Assembly: GCF_000003195.3 (NCBI RefSeq)
Contig: NC_012872.2
Span: 7,440,001-7,504,000 of the forward strand
DNA: 64,000 nt
Direction: 5' to 3'
From: Sorghum bicolor
Lineage: Eukaryota > Streptophyta > Magnoliopsida > Poales > Poaceae
Positions 1 to 11,404 of this stretch are shown one piece after another. Every line of letters begins with the position of its first letter. The first letter of the stretch is position 1. Made by a program: the position numbers and the translations under genes. Under the pieces are notes generated by a model, which was given only the letters and a program-made list of their open reading frames with translations, ran no database searches and had not been told where the DNA came from.

Positions 1-788
1 CAAATTGGATTATTGGAAGCAAGATGTTTACGTGCGAATCCGAAAACCTCTCAGATTAGCCTTGTTTGCTTGAGCTTATCACCTGAATCAGTCAGTCGTT
101 CAACCAACAGTATTTTCTGCCATGACCGCATAGTCATCATCGACACATAAACCCTGGAACAATAACAAAGGCCGGCCGTGAAACATAAGCAAGAGGAGTA
201 GCGTGTTCAAGTTACGGTCGTCCATGGACTTGTCACTTCAGCTGCTGCCACGCATGCCGTCCCTGATGATCGATCCAACACACACATATATGCATGCCGA
301 TCGATGGTCGCCGTCGCCGTCGCCCGCCGTCGTCGTCGGCGTCGTCGGCGTTGCCCGCGCAAGGTGCGCGCGTAGGTAACCTACCCTAATGGCTATGGGC
401 ATAGGCTTAGACTCTTGCGATCAAAACCACTTGAGCGGAAGGCAAGTGGAAAAGACGTTGTTGGTTTCATCCGATCCGTGCATGGGGGGATGGAAAAAGG
501 AGCTGAAGAAAGATTCAATGGTGGCCAGAGACCCCTCTCTCCTGCTTTTATCATCATGCTGCTTGTTGCACCAGTGAAATGAGAATGAAATGGCGATCGC
601 TTTCGGAGGGGACTGGAGGAAGCAAACCAGGAGTCCAAGTGCAAACCTGGCTGCCATGTGTCGACTCCGGAACGCAACCAAATGTTGGTTTCAGAGGTCT
701 CCAGATCATGTCAAATCGACATAAAGATGTGTACGTTTAGGAGCAAGTTGCATCTTGTTAGAGCATGTGTGTATGGATCATTATTTAA
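1..788. other. Unassigned flank with no supported gene
   Basis: I see no conserved coding sequence. There is a GC-rich CGTCGC-type simple run at about 300-370 and otherwise mixed-composition DNA. The short open frames at 389-680 overlap on both strands, and none resembles a family I know. The stretch ends where the first MITE begins. Confidence 0.4.
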
Positions 789-1020
789 GGCCTTGTTTAG
801 TTTGCAAAAATTTTCAAGATTCCCCGTCACATCGAATCTTTGGTCGTATGCATGGAGCATTAAATATAGATGAAAATAAAAACTAATTGCACAGTTTACC
901 TGTAATTTGTGAGATGAATCTTTTAAGCCTAGTTACTCTATGATTGGACAATGTTTGTCAAATAAAAACGAAAGTGCTGCAGTAGCCAAAAACCAAAAAT
1001 TTTGCAAACTAAACAAGGCC
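789..1020 (+). mobile_element. Tourist-like MITE (GGCCTTGTTTAG family), copy 1
   Basis: Starts GGCCTTGTTTAGTTTGC and ends AAACTAAACAAGGCC. The interior has the family landmarks: CCCGTCACATCGAATC, ATTAAATATAGATG, CTAGTTACTCTATGATTGGACAATG and AAAGTGCTGCAGTAG. It is about 232 bp and non-coding. It abuts copy 2, which lies in the opposite orientation. Confidence 0.9.
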
Positions 1021-1023
1021 TTA

Positions 1024-1264
1024 GGTCTTGTTTAGATGCAAAAAGTTTTTGGGTTTGACACTGTAGCATTTTCGTTTTTATTTGACAAACATTGTCTAAT
1101 TATGGAGTAACTAGGCTTAAAAGATTCGTCTCATGATTTACAGGTAAACTGTACAATTAGTTATTTTTTTATCTATATTTAATACTTTATGCATGTGCCG
1201 CAAGATTCGATGTGACGAGAAATCATGTAAAGTTTTAGATTTTTGGGTGTATCTAAACCAGGCC
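1024..1264 (-). mobile_element. Tourist-like MITE, copy 2 (reverse)
   Basis: Reads GGTCTTGTTTAGATGC at the left and ATCTAAACCAGGCC at the right. The family interior is inverted relative to copy 1 (ACTGTAGCATTTTCG, then ATTCGATGTGACG). Only the trinucleotide TTA separates it from copy 1. Confidence 0.88.
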
Positions 1265-2151
1265 CCCAAACGAACTGCTCCTCGCTTGGTGTGTTTGGCA
1301 AGCTCTCATCAGGGCGCTGAAGGCGGCAGCGGCAGCGGCACCGGCACCGGATCCGAATCTTATCTTGGCCACCGCGGGCATCGCGTGTCCGTTCCCAACA
1401 TTTCCACGCGTGTGGTCACTCAATCCTTGCTCAACAATCGCGTGTGCAAAATCAGGCGGATTTGATTCCACTTCCACTGCGCGCTGCAAGGATTCGGGCC
1501 ACCCCATGACCAGCCGTTACGGAAGCCATAGTTCAAGGCAAATGCGTACAGAAGCATTGCTGATGATATATATATATATATATAAAGGCACCAGAGTTGT
1601 CGGTTCAAAGAAAAAACAAGTCAGCACAGTCAGCAGGATCGCAAGCCAGTATCAAGATTGTTACTCCGTAATGCAAAACTTAGGCTTCGCTTTAGAGCAG
1701 AACAGGACCTAAGCTTTACATGTCTCTCTTAATCGAACTAGTTCTAAAATAAACAAGGATGAAAACCTGTGGTCTATATATACTATCACTACGTACTCTT
1801 GTTGGTGTATTTTAGGACAATTATTTTGGCCGTCTAAATAACTTCAATTAAAATAAACTAAATACAAAGTGCTGGATCACTTCATTAGATGCAATTTTTA
1901 TGTATTTTTTCTAATATGTAGAGATCTACGTATCATTATATTAAGAAAAAAAAGAGTATACAACACAAACAACATGCGACAAGCGCGCTATGTGGTTAAC
2001 AGCTAGATCGACCTAGCAAAAATTTCTATGAATCGATATTACATAAATGGGTTAACCAAAATACGTTCGACGTCGCGTCTTACGAGTTCTTCCAGAATTT
2101 TCATGGTCAACCAAATTTTTCATGTATTTATTTTTCATCCAACTAAACTCA
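1265..2151. other. Intergenic DNA with a short AT microsatellite
   Basis: An (AT)n run of about 20 bp lies at 1564-1583. Overlapping open frames at 1253-1712 on both strands are compositionally GC-rich at the start, but I recognise no domain in them. The rest is AT-rich with no visible gene. Confidence 0.4.
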
Positions 2152-2384
2152 GGCCTTGTTTAGTTTCCAAAATTTTTTAAAATTTCCCGTCACATTGAAT
2201 CTTTTGACGCATGCATGAAGCATTAAATATAGATAAAAGAAATAACTAACTGCACAATTTGCCTATAATTTGCGAGACAAATCTTTTGAGTCTAGATAGT
2301 CTATGATTCGATAATAAATATAAAATACAAACGAAAATGCTACGGTAGGCAAAGCCAAAAAAAAAATCCCAACTAAACAATGCC
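2152..2384 (+). mobile_element. Tourist-like MITE, copy 3 (diverged)
   Basis: GGCCTTGTTTAGTTTCC at the left and AACTAAACAATGCC at the right. The interior landmarks CCCGTCACATTGAATC and ATTAAATATAGATAAAAG are present. The right terminus carries a substitution (AATGCC for AAGGCC). Confidence 0.87.
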
Positions 2385-3496
2385 ACAACATGCATATGCT
2401 TATAACATTTTTTTAATGTCAAACTACAAAGTGTGCGGAAAATGAAACAGCTAACTGTCCTCGTGGCTTCATTCTAGGCCAACTTAATCATTGTTCATTG
2501 CATACTACTAAAATCAATGTATTATTATATACCGTTCCATCCAGTAATAATCAATATATTTATTCAGATTTGTTCTCTTATGTCATTATTATTATCATCT
2601 CTCACTACGATATTCATGAGGTTGATACTACTTATTCGACACATCATGAACCATCATCTTACTATATCTCACGTGTTTTTGTAACATTAGTCCTTGATGA
2701 AGATAACATAACTTTTAGACAGTCCTAATTAAAGAATCGGCGCAGAATAAGGCGTGCGATATGAGTAATCTTTTTTTAATACAGCAAATAGCGTGATAAA
2801 TCGTTGATCTGATCAAAGACCCCCCCTCCTTTCTGATTCGGAATCGCATATTCTGAAGACCATGATCGTGACAGCAAGTCTTAAGGAAAGCTCGACAGCT
2901 TGACAGACTAACAGGAGGAGAACAGCAAAACACGGTACAAGGCGACACAACAAAACAACAAAAGGAAAAAAGTTATTAGCGGCACCCCGAGATTCCAGAG
3001 ACCAGACACCGGGACCTGCCTCCGGATCAGTCGGCACGGCACGCGGCAGGTTCGCGTGATCTCGGCCGGCCGATGGGTAGGCCACGGCGCGCCAGGGAAA
3101 CCGGCGTCCCGCCCGGCAAATCCAAGTCGTTTTCTCCCCCACCGCGCGCCGGCCGGACTCACGCCGGCCCGGCCCGGGCCTTGCCAATCCATCGATCTCG
3201 ACAGCGCGCAAGGGAAGGGATGAGTGCCGCGTGGTTTGCGGGGAATCTGTCTGGGCCTCCTTCCGATGCACAAGCAAATGATTGAGGCCCAAGATGCCAT
3301 GCTGCATGCTACTACATTCCGGAGTGAACAAGCGTTCGCGTGCACATGCACTGACACAGTTTGACGTAATCTCGTGACACGCCATACCCTAACATTTCAG
3401 CACGACGCAACCATTGCCTGTCGGATACGGCGAGTCGGCGACGGGATCTGATCAGTGACGACATCCCACGAGGGGTTCGCTTTCATGCTCTCACTA
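2385..3496. other. Intergenic DNA with a GC-rich island at 3.0-3.3 kb
   Basis: An AT-rich half (2385-2900) is followed by a GC-rich patch (about 3000-3260) rich in CCGGC motifs. Overlapping open frames occur on both strands here, including a 190-codon minus-strand frame. Their proteins are Arg/Pro/Gly-rich with no recognised domain, as expected from GC-rich non-coding DNA. No gene is called. Confidence 0.4.
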
Positions 3497-3702
3497 AGGC
3501 TTTCTAAATTTTTTTGAGTTAGGATATCGTAGTGTTTTTGTTTTTATTTAGTAATTTTCTAGGCTCAAAAGATTTATCTTGTAATTTACAGACAAGCTGT
3601 GTAATTAGTTTTTATTTTCAACTATATTTAATGCTCCATGCATGTGTCGTAAAATTTAATATGACAGAAAATCTTAAAAAGTTTTGTGTTTTTGAGGTCA
3701 TT
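3497..3702 (-). mobile_element. Tourist-like MITE, copy 4 (degraded)
   Basis: Interior landmarks are in reverse orientation: ATCGTAGTGTTTTTGTTTTT, TAGGCTCAAAAGATTTATC, AACTATATTTAATGCTCCATG and GTCGTAAAATTTAATATGAC. The termini are degraded, and the right end is lost after about 3700. Confidence 0.75.
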
Positions 3703-3852
3703 TGTAGTGTTTTTTTAATAAATTAACGAATAATACTTTTTAATTATGGCGTTTTAGTCAAACCAATAGGTTTATACGTAGACGGTTGCGATAGTAGTAC
3801 GTACAAGCTCTAGCTCTGTCAGCCAACCGTTAAATATACGTGTTCGTCATCG

Positions 3853-4094
3853 AGGTCTTGTTTGGTTTCAAAATATTTTTATAAAATAAATACTGTAGCG
3901 TTTTTGTTTGTATTTGGTAAATATTATCTAATTATATATTAACTAGGTTTAAAAAAATTTATCTCATAAATTATAGATAAATTATATAATTAATTATTTA
4001 TTTTATCTATATTTAATGTTACATACATGTATGTTTCGCAAGATTTAGATTTTACAAGAAATCTAAAAACAATTTGCAAAATTCTTTGGAACCA
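3853..4094 (-). mobile_element. Tourist-like MITE, copy 5 (AT-shifted)
   Basis: Begins GGTCTTGTTTGGTTTC, has ACTGTAGCGTTTTTG, TTAACTAGGTTTAAAAAAAT and CTATATTTAATGTTACATAC, and ends near TTTGGAACCAG. Many C-to-T type changes suggest an old, methylation-decayed copy. Confidence 0.8.
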
Positions 4095-6300
4095 GTGTCC
4101 GCGGCAGGGTCCTTCCTCCCCGTGAGACACGGGCACGGCTGGGCTCGTGCAGGTGTGTAGCCCAGTAACTCACATGTTTGGCTTGTTTTTGGGTCGTTAC
4201 ATGACTATTATTGTCAGCAGCTGCTGCCATAGTTCTGATCGGTACTCCATATCTGATGCCTACTTTGTATTTTTGTTAATCTGATAATGAATTGATGATG
4301 ATGATGGGCCCCGATTGAAACGAACTACTACGGCGCCTACTAGTACTAATCATTGGAGTGGAGCATGCATGACAGCCAAACTCCTGCTATCTCCATAATC
4401 CTTAGCTTGGATCGTCGTCATCCTCATCATCACCTGTCTCTCGGACGTATCTCCGGGATCCGTACATGTCGAATGCCAGTCTTGAGCACCAATAGTCTGT
4501 TCACTTGGCCAATAATTCATTAATAAAAATATTGTTTTCTGATTGGTTACAAAAGAAAAATACTATTAAATAGATGACATATTTGATATATAAGCTGAAC
4601 ATGCTAGATCAGGTACGCTGCACATGAGCCCTTTGATTGCCGTTCATACCGATACGTCGCAACGTCCTTTTCACGAACCATAACCAGCAGCAGCAAAGTT
4701 CCAGTTTGCTTGCGTTTTGTACTCATTTTGGATTTGTTTGGATCCGCTACTTTAAACTTTAGAACTCTATAATCCATATATATTTTTTTTTCTGTTAGTT
4801 AGTACGTAGTATTTTTCTCCCATAGTAAATCAGCGAATATTACTTTCAATCATAACTTTTCATATAAACGAATAGATTAAAGGGAATGCTCTAAAGGTTA
4901 ACGGAGGAGATTATTATATAATGTATAGACGGTTTTCTTTTCCCGCGTCCGCCCAGTTGAAGGCATCTGTAGTGTGTGGGCGAGTGACGACACACGTACA
5001 GACGATGCGTAGCGTATGTAATAGGTGACGTAGCACGACCGGCCGCTTTGGGGCTCACCTACACGGCTACGTACACCGTATGCGTAGATCCATTTTGGAC
5101 GGTGGTACTGGTAGTACGTGCGTCACCGCGTGGCTCCCTCCTTCCCGTCAGACACGGGCACACGGCAGCGGCTGTGATTTCCCTTCCCTTCACATGGTTA
5201 ACCTCTGTTGAAGGGGGGCCCCGCCGGCGCTGCCTGCCCTGCCCTGCCCTCTGCCCATATGGGATACCGGCCGTGCTGTGCTGTGCTGTGCTGGGGACAC
5301 TCACTGACAGCGCGTGCGGCCATCCACCATAGCCGCGGCCGCGCATGGAGGATAGAGAGCGACGACGGGACCGCCCTTTTTCTGCAACCGGACGCGCAAA
5401 CCGAGGAACGGGGACCATTATCCTGGAGTAGGCTGTAGATGCCGTACGTGCCGCCCTCGGATCCGGTGCAGAATCTGACGGAGTCGTGGCCATGAGCGTT
5501 ACTACACGCACAGGGCAGCTTTAGCTTCCGTGTTTATCGTGTACCGCTACCTGTTGGGCGTCTGTACTGTACCCATGCACGACAGCACGAGCCAAATTGT
5601 GATTTATGAGGGATTGGATTTCCTCGCAACAAGCATAATCGGATGCAAATGATGCATGCATGCATGCCTCGCTGGTCCGGACAAAAGCAAAACGAATTCC
5701 ATCCTGTGTCGTCTTCCGTTCCGTTTCGTTCATGCCATTGCGGCTGTTGCGGCATTGCCATTGCCAATTGCCATGTGCCCGTGCTGAAATCTCAGAAGCT
5801 GTAGCGACTGGCGATCAAAAAATAAAAAAACTCAGAAGCAGTGGAGAGGGTCCAAGCCGGCCGCCGAGTTGTGTTAGCCCAGAAGTTCAGATGTCGGCTC
5901 CAGCACCGTCCAGCAGGCCGAGGGCGCGGCTGAACGGCGACGCCCATCAAGGGTGCAGTGCAGCCCAGCTGCCGGGCCGATGGTAGCCGTTCCAGCCTAC
6001 TATGTACGAGGCGGGCCGTCGGCAGGTTACCAGGCTAAGCAACTTTTCCAGCTGTTGTGGTATATATACGGAGGAGTAATACGTAGTAAACAAACAAATA
6101 ATATCAACATTTTATTTTCAAATAGCTTTAATTTTAAAAATATATACATGAAAAGTATAGTTAATCTAGTGATACTAATTAGATGTTATAAGCATTATAT
6201 TAAATACTTGATAAGTGAGATTTTCTCTCTTTTTTAAACTCGTATATGCATCCTTCGACGATGACCATACGTTTTAACAACGGCAAGATAATGCAACTCG
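4095..6300. other. Intergenic DNA, no supported gene
   Basis: About 4496-4604 looks like a small MITE-type remnant (TCTGTTCACTTGG at one end, TAAGCTGAACA at the other). GC-rich patches at 5040-5480 and 5850-6000 give long overlapping open frames without recognisable domains. A GACACGGGCAC-containing block occurs at about 4121 and again at about 5150. Nothing is convincingly genic. Confidence 0.35.
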
Positions 6301-6305
6301 CTCAC

Positions 6306-7935
6306 ACACCACTCGACGCAGACAGCGGGCAGTCAAGTCCCGCCACAGATGTGCCGTGCCGTGGCAAATGGCATGGCTGGCTATACCCACTAGGACACTT
6401 GTGCCACTGCCACATTTGGTCATGCAAAAGGAGTACGTATTCTAACATTTCACCCTGTTGCCTTCAAACTACAAGGATGTTTACTTGTCTAAAAGTCATA
6501 CCTAAAAGTATTTATTTATTGATTTGCTATAAGAGGAAAAAAAAACATTGTTAAATAACTGGCACTCAAACGAACTTCTCTAGACTAGACAAACTTACAC
6601 CTCGTAAGTAATAAATGTTATATAAGGAAACAAACTTTCGAACCGCTTGTCTCCTCTAGACTCATCGTAAAGTAGAAAAAGTCCATATAAACCCGTCAAC
6701 TATATAGGATACACTACTTCATCCCACAAATTATAAATTGGATATTTTACCCCTAAAATTTACAAAACCCATCGAATAACACCCTAAGAGGTTTTACACG
6801 ATGGTTTAGCTATAGTGAATCGATTTTGTTTTTTTCTTTTTCTTTTATTTTTTACTAAAAAATTTAAAAATTATAACAAATCATAGGAAAGTCATAAAAT
6901 AAAAAAAATCCAATTTATACACAATGAATATATAATGTAGTATACTTTAGTATAAAATTTTTCTATAAATTTAGATCTATGATTATCTGTAATTAATTGC
7001 AATAATTCATAACTACAACTTTTATTGTCCAATTATGATGAAATTTTTATGGTACGTTAATTATTGTATGCTTAACTGCAGTAAAAATTTCATACTCATT
7101 GGATCATGTATAACTTAGTTATAGATTTATTTTGGTTTATGTTGTTTAAATTTATGCTTTATTTATCACTAAGTTATACTTCATCGAATGAGTATGAAAT
7201 TTTTAATATAGTTCAAGCACATAATAATTAGCCCACTATAAAAATTTCACCATAATTAGACCTTAGAAGCTATCGTTATGAATCATTTTAATTAATTACA
7301 AAAAACCATAAATCTAAAACTACAGTAAAAACTTTGTACTAAAGCATATCATATTTTATATTCATTATGTAAATCTACCCACGTGGATTCTAACAAAAAT
7401 AGTTTTTTTTTATTTTATGTTTTTTTCTTTTATTGTTATTATTATTATTCAAAATAAATAAAAAAGGTAAAGATAAAACCACTTCGCTGTAGAAAAAACC
7501 ACCATAAAAAAACGCTTAGGGTGTGTTATTTAGTCAGTTTTATAAAATTCAGGAGGGTAGAATATCTAATTTATAGTTTGGGGGTTTGGGTACTCCTACT
7601 CCGTAATAAAATGTCTCTATCGGCCTCACGGCCGCGTCACGACTGAAAAGAGTAGCTAGGTATTGACAGTTGTATATATTCCACCATCACTCTGCAGGTA
7701 AACTCAAAAAAAAAGGTGCCATTCAGCTCACGTCACTTTCTCAGTAAAAATAAAGAGTACATAGAGATAATATATTATATAAATGTAATTGCGGTCAGCA
7801 AATCTAGGAGAGCAGATCTTGTAGCTCGGAACGAACTAGTGCGGTCTATCCGCCTCACGGCCCACGTCATGGACGAAGAAACATCGCTACGACCACGACG
7901 ATCATCGAGCAAATCCTCGGCGGGGACGGCGCATA
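6306..7935. repeat. Segmental tandem duplication, copy A (interrupted)
   Basis: Blocks at 6310-6500, 6590-6680 and 7612-7935 are collinear with 8480-9190. Shared landmarks are GGGCAGTCAAGTC, GTTGCCTTCAA, ACACCTCGT, TCTCCTCTAGACTCATC versus TCTCGACTCATC, AGTGCGGTCTATCCGC, and CGAGCAAATCCTCGGCGG. Copy A is interrupted at about 6700-7605 by a foldback element that copy B lacks. Confidence 0.75.
6700..7605. mobile_element. Long foldback (terminal-inverted-repeat) element, about 0.9 kb
   Basis: The two halves are an imperfect inverted repeat around about 7155. The left arm has ATTATAAATTGGATATTTTAC, then AATAACACCCTAAGAG. The right arm reads back as AACTATAAATTAGATATTCTA, then AATAACACACCCTAAGCG. 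Nearer the centre, AATTATGATGAAATTTTTAT pairs with AATTATGGTGAAATTTTTAT, and AAAATTTCATACTCATT pairs with its counterpart. It is AT-rich with no coding capacity. The likely class is a MITE or foldback transposon; the target duplication is not resolved. Confidence 0.78.
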
Positions 7936-7952
7936 TATTTCAAGTCATTTAG
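7869..7952 (+). CDS. Possible small ORF, copy A (27 codons)
   Basis: Encodes MDEETSLRPRRSSSKSSAGT followed by 7 residues. The same start and the SSKSSA segment recur in the second duplication copy at 9137. I know no family for it. Retention of ATG and frame in two diverged copies is the only sign of coding, and chance is possible. Confidence 0.2.
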   Translation: MDEETSLRPRRSSSKSSAGTAHIFQVI

Positions 7953-8053
7953 ATAGTACGTGTCAAAATCATACTTTGAACAGATGAGTTTCTCTTTAAA
8001 TATGTCCTCTATCGTATTATCTACCTATCAAATCATTTTACATCTTGGTTTCA

Positions 8054-8308
8054 AGCCTTGTTCAATTCATCCAAAATATCATTTTTTTTCAAGATTCTCC
8101 GTCACATCAAATCTTGCGGTATATGCATAGAGCATTAAATATAGATGAAAATAAAATTATGAAAATAAAAATTAATTACACAGTTTGCCTGTAAATCGCG
8201 AGATGAATCTTTTGAATCTAGTTATTCTATGATTGGACAATGTTTATCAAATAAAAACGAAAGTGCTACGGTACCTGAAGCAAATTTTTTTACGAACTAA
8301 ACAAGACC
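8054..8308 (+). mobile_element. Tourist-like MITE, copy 6
   Basis: GCCTTGTTCAATTCATCC at the left and AACTAAACAAGACC at the right. The interior has CCGTCACATCAAATCTTGCG, ATTAAATATAGATG and AAAGTGCTACGGTACC. A short internal tandem duplication of GATGAAAATAAAATTATGAAA adds length relative to other copies. Confidence 0.87.
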
Positions 8309-8479
8309 TCAATGTAAATATTTTTATATATAAAAAGGATTTTCTCTTATATCGTATTTAATTTCAGGGTCGTACACTTGCTATTTTACTTAGTTGGGAC
8401 TTTAATCATAGAAATTATCTTAGTTTCTAGTTTGAAAAAAATGTCCTTACACAACGCCCCACCGCCAAAAAAGAAAAAG

Positions 8480-9190
8480 AAAAAGTGGGCAGTCAAGTCT
8501 GACCGCAGATGTGCATGCACCCACTTGTGCAACTGGTACAATTGGTGATGCAACATGTGTATTTGCATTCAGCAGTTGCCTTCAAGATAAGTGAGCAATC
8601 CAATGATGATGATGAAACGCTTTACCTTCAGACAGACACCTCGTTAACGTTGAAGCCGGATTAGGTCGGGTAAGAGAGAGGAAACGACCTTTGCACCTGC
8701 CCGTCTTGTCTCGACTCATCTGTGCAGCTAGGCCAAGTTTAACTCTTTATTATATTATAATATGCAAATGTACCGCGTCATGACTTGAAGAGAGTAGATG
8801 TCGCAATCGTGTATTTCAACGTCACTCGTTTGTTTTTGTGTGACTTATTTCATCGTCACTCACTCACTCTGCTGGTATAAAAAAAAAACCCTCCATTCAC
8901 CGTCTCAGACTCTCAGTATAAGAGAATAGTACCAAAAGATCGACGGGGCAACTGACTAACTGAGGCATGCTCATAAATAAATAAATAAACAAACAATAAA
9001 TAAATAAATAAATAAATAGAGAGATATAGTTACGGGCAGCAAATCTACGAGCCCAGCTTTTGGTTGTTCCCAAATTCGAATTCCATTTCATTGTAGGATC
9101 CGAACGAGTGCGGTCTATCCGCTTCACGGTCGCGTCATGGACGAAACATCATCGCCAATACCATCGAGCAAATCCTCGGCGGCCCCGGCC
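8480..9190. repeat. Segmental tandem duplication, copy B (uninterrupted)
   Basis: Collinear with 6306-7935 without the foldback element, so it preserves the pre-insertion arrangement near 8735-8760. It contains a TATA-like GGTATAAAAA at about 8874, and an (ATAA)n run at about 8976-9018 that copy A lacks. It ends with the shared CGAGCAAATCCTCGGCGG block. Confidence 0.75.
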
Positions 9191-9259
9191 GGCATCGCCT
9201 CACTGTCCCATCGTCTCGTGGATGCAATGCTGCGAATGCAAAAGGCTTTGGCCGCATAG
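9137..9259 (+). CDS. Possible small ORF, copy B (40 codons)
   Basis: Encodes 40 residues beginning MDETSSPIPSSKSSAAPAGI and ending with a short amphipathic stretch (LVDAMLRMQKALAA). A TATA-like sequence lies about 260 bp upstream. It matches the small ORF at 7869 over the N-terminal part. No family is recognised. It could be the 5' end of a broken gene, a lineage-specific peptide, or chance. Confidence 0.25.
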   Translation: MDETSSPIPSSKSSAAPAGIASLSHRLVDAMLRMQKALAA

Positions 9260-9348
9260 TCCCGGGCGTTTGTTCGTCGTGCTCGGCCATGGCGAACTCC
9301 ACTCACTCGCTCACTCTCAGGCGAACTCTACTCACTCGCTCACTCTCA

Positions 9349-9589
9349 AGCCTTGTTTAGTTCACTTAAAAACAAAAAAAAAATCAAAATTTTTCGTCAC
9401 ATCGAACCTTGCGGTATATGCATGAAGCTCTAAATATAAATGAAAATAAAAAATAATTGAACAGTTTGTCTGTAAATCGCGAGACGAATCTTTTGATCTT
9501 AATTAGTTTATGATTTGATAATATTTTCCACAAACAAACGAAAATACTACAGTACCAAATCTAAAAATTTTTTACAAGTAAACAAGGCC
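9349..9589 (+). mobile_element. Tourist-like MITE, copy 7
   Basis: AGCCTTGTTTAGTTCAC at the left and AGTAAACAAGGCCT at the right. The interior has TTCGTCACATCGAACCTTGCG and AAAATACTACAGTACC. It sits directly after a 29-bp tandem duplication (CTCACTCGCTCACTCTCA units at about 9293-9349). Confidence 0.88.
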
Positions 9590-10824
9590 TCACTGACTAG
9601 TTGGCTTGACTAGTAGTAAAATTTGAAGCACTTTGTGCGGCGACGCCTGATCGATCGTACTACCACCACCCCACGAATATACGGCGGCCATGAGGCCCCG
9701 ATCGCATGACGCGCTCGATCGGCTCCATGATTTGTCCTCTCGTAGAGATAGATGCCCATCCCGTACACCGCTGACTCATCATGCCACGCGCGTGTCTGAC
9801 TTGCTGGGCCAGTGGGGCCTGGATTGCTGGTGCTGGGTGGGTGTCGAGTGGGACCCGCGTCCCGGCGGTGGCAGTTGTTTAGGGAGACCTTGACCTACCG
9901 TGTTCTCTTCCCTGGTCAAGGTCACGGGGTGGAGGGCGAGAGAGCGCGCCAGGTCACCGTGGCTGGGGGCTGGTGATGCCCGTGCTACCAGCTGCATGTG
10001 ACGCCAGCGGCATGATGTCACCGGACGGGGCCCGCTCCCGCCCTGGTTTCCGTGTCGCCGGAGAGACCATGACCAGAGGCCATCATTGTGCTTGCGGATT
10101 TTCTTCGCTCAAAAATCGTGTGGATTTGGGGGAGTCGACCTGCGGCTAATCGTGTTGTCCATGCCATCTGTTTTAAGAAAAAAAACTATTTTATAACTTA
10201 AAAATAATGGCTGATAAACTCAAGCGGATAAAGATATATTATAGAGAATTCTTATCTCTATGACTTTTCAGTGTGTGTGGTTGTGAATTAAGTCGATGCT
10301 CCATATATAGGGCCATCATATTATAAAATGAAAATTCATCAGTTTTAATCCTCTGAACAATAATTATTGATCCTTCTATATATACTCTGTCGATGGAGTC
10401 ACATACTAATACTCTCTATCGTATATGGTATGGCACAGAGAGGATCTACATAAGAATCAAACAGCTTTACTGTATCTAATGTAGGATTAGCAACCTAACC
10501 TAGCACCTTTAGAAAAGCAGGGTGCTCTACTATGGAATTGCAAGGCACTAGAGTACTCGTACCATAGAAATTATGTGGAAATAAAGTGGAAACCCTGAGG
10601 GCATTTTGCTAGCCTTTCGCACCATTGGCGAATGGAATGGCGATGCCTTTGGAAATTTGCATTGAGTGATTCCCGACCATGCGCGTGCCAGCTTTACTCT
10701 ACTATACTTTTCATTCCAATTTGTCCACAAAGTTGCATTCTCTTGGCTGGGGTACCGAACGTCCTACCAAGGAATCGATAAATCTTCAAAGGCAAAGGCG
10801 GGAATAATAAACAGCAAATAATAA
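9590..10824. other. Intergenic DNA, no supported gene
   Basis: A GC-rich patch (9640-10080) has overlapping open frames on both strands (67 and 80 codons) lacking recognisable domains. AT-rich DNA follows. I see no promoter-plus-ORF arrangement that would support a gene. Confidence 0.4.
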
Positions 10825-11068
10825 GGCCTTGTTTGGTTCAAAATTTTTTTAGAAAATTGACACTGTAGTATTTTTGTTTGTATTTGATAAATATTATCCA
10901 ATTATGCACTAACTAGGCTCAAAAGATTCGTCTCGTCAAATCCGACCAAACTGTGCAATTAGTTTTTATTTTCGTCTATATTTAATATTTCATACATGCG
11001 TCTAAAGATTCGATGTAATAAGAAATATAAAAAATTTTTGCAAAATTTTCTAGTAACTAAACAAGGCC
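10825..11068 (-). mobile_element. Tourist-like MITE, copy 8 with TAA target duplication
   Basis: Starts GGCCTTGTTTGGTTC and ends AACTAAACAAGGCC. It is preceded by TAA and followed by TAA, the expected PIF/Harbinger-type 3-bp duplication. The interior is in reverse orientation (ACTGTAGTATTTTTG, then TCTATATTTAATATTTC). Confidence 0.92.
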
Positions 11069-11161
11069 TAAGATGACTAAGATGTACCCGCAGATTCGGA
11101 GTCTCGCATGAAAAAGTCCCAATGAGACGAATCACTAATCTGCAGTCCATCACTGAAGTTA

Positions 11162-11404
11162 GGCCTTGTTTAGTTCACAACAAAAACCAAATAAATTTCA
11201 AGATTTTCTGTCACATCGAATCTTGCAGCACATACATAAAGCACTAAATATATATAAAACCAAAAACTAATTGCACAGTTTACCTGTAAATCATGAGATG
11301 AATTTTTTGAATCTAATTAGTCCATGATTGGACAATAATTACTAAATAAAAACAAAAGTCCTACAGTATCCAAAACTAAAATTTTTTTGGAACTAAACAA
11401 GGCC
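11162..11404 (+). mobile_element. Tourist-like MITE, copy 9 with TTA target duplication
   Basis: Starts GGCCTTGTTTAGTTC and ends GAACTAAACAAGGCC. It is flanked by TTA on both sides. It lies only 93 bp from copy 8, in the opposite orientation. Confidence 0.93.

Noticed and set aside
2813..3385. 190-codon minus-strand frame
   Set aside because: Lies in a GC-rich island with overlapping frames on both strands; no recognisable motif and no promoter or splice context.
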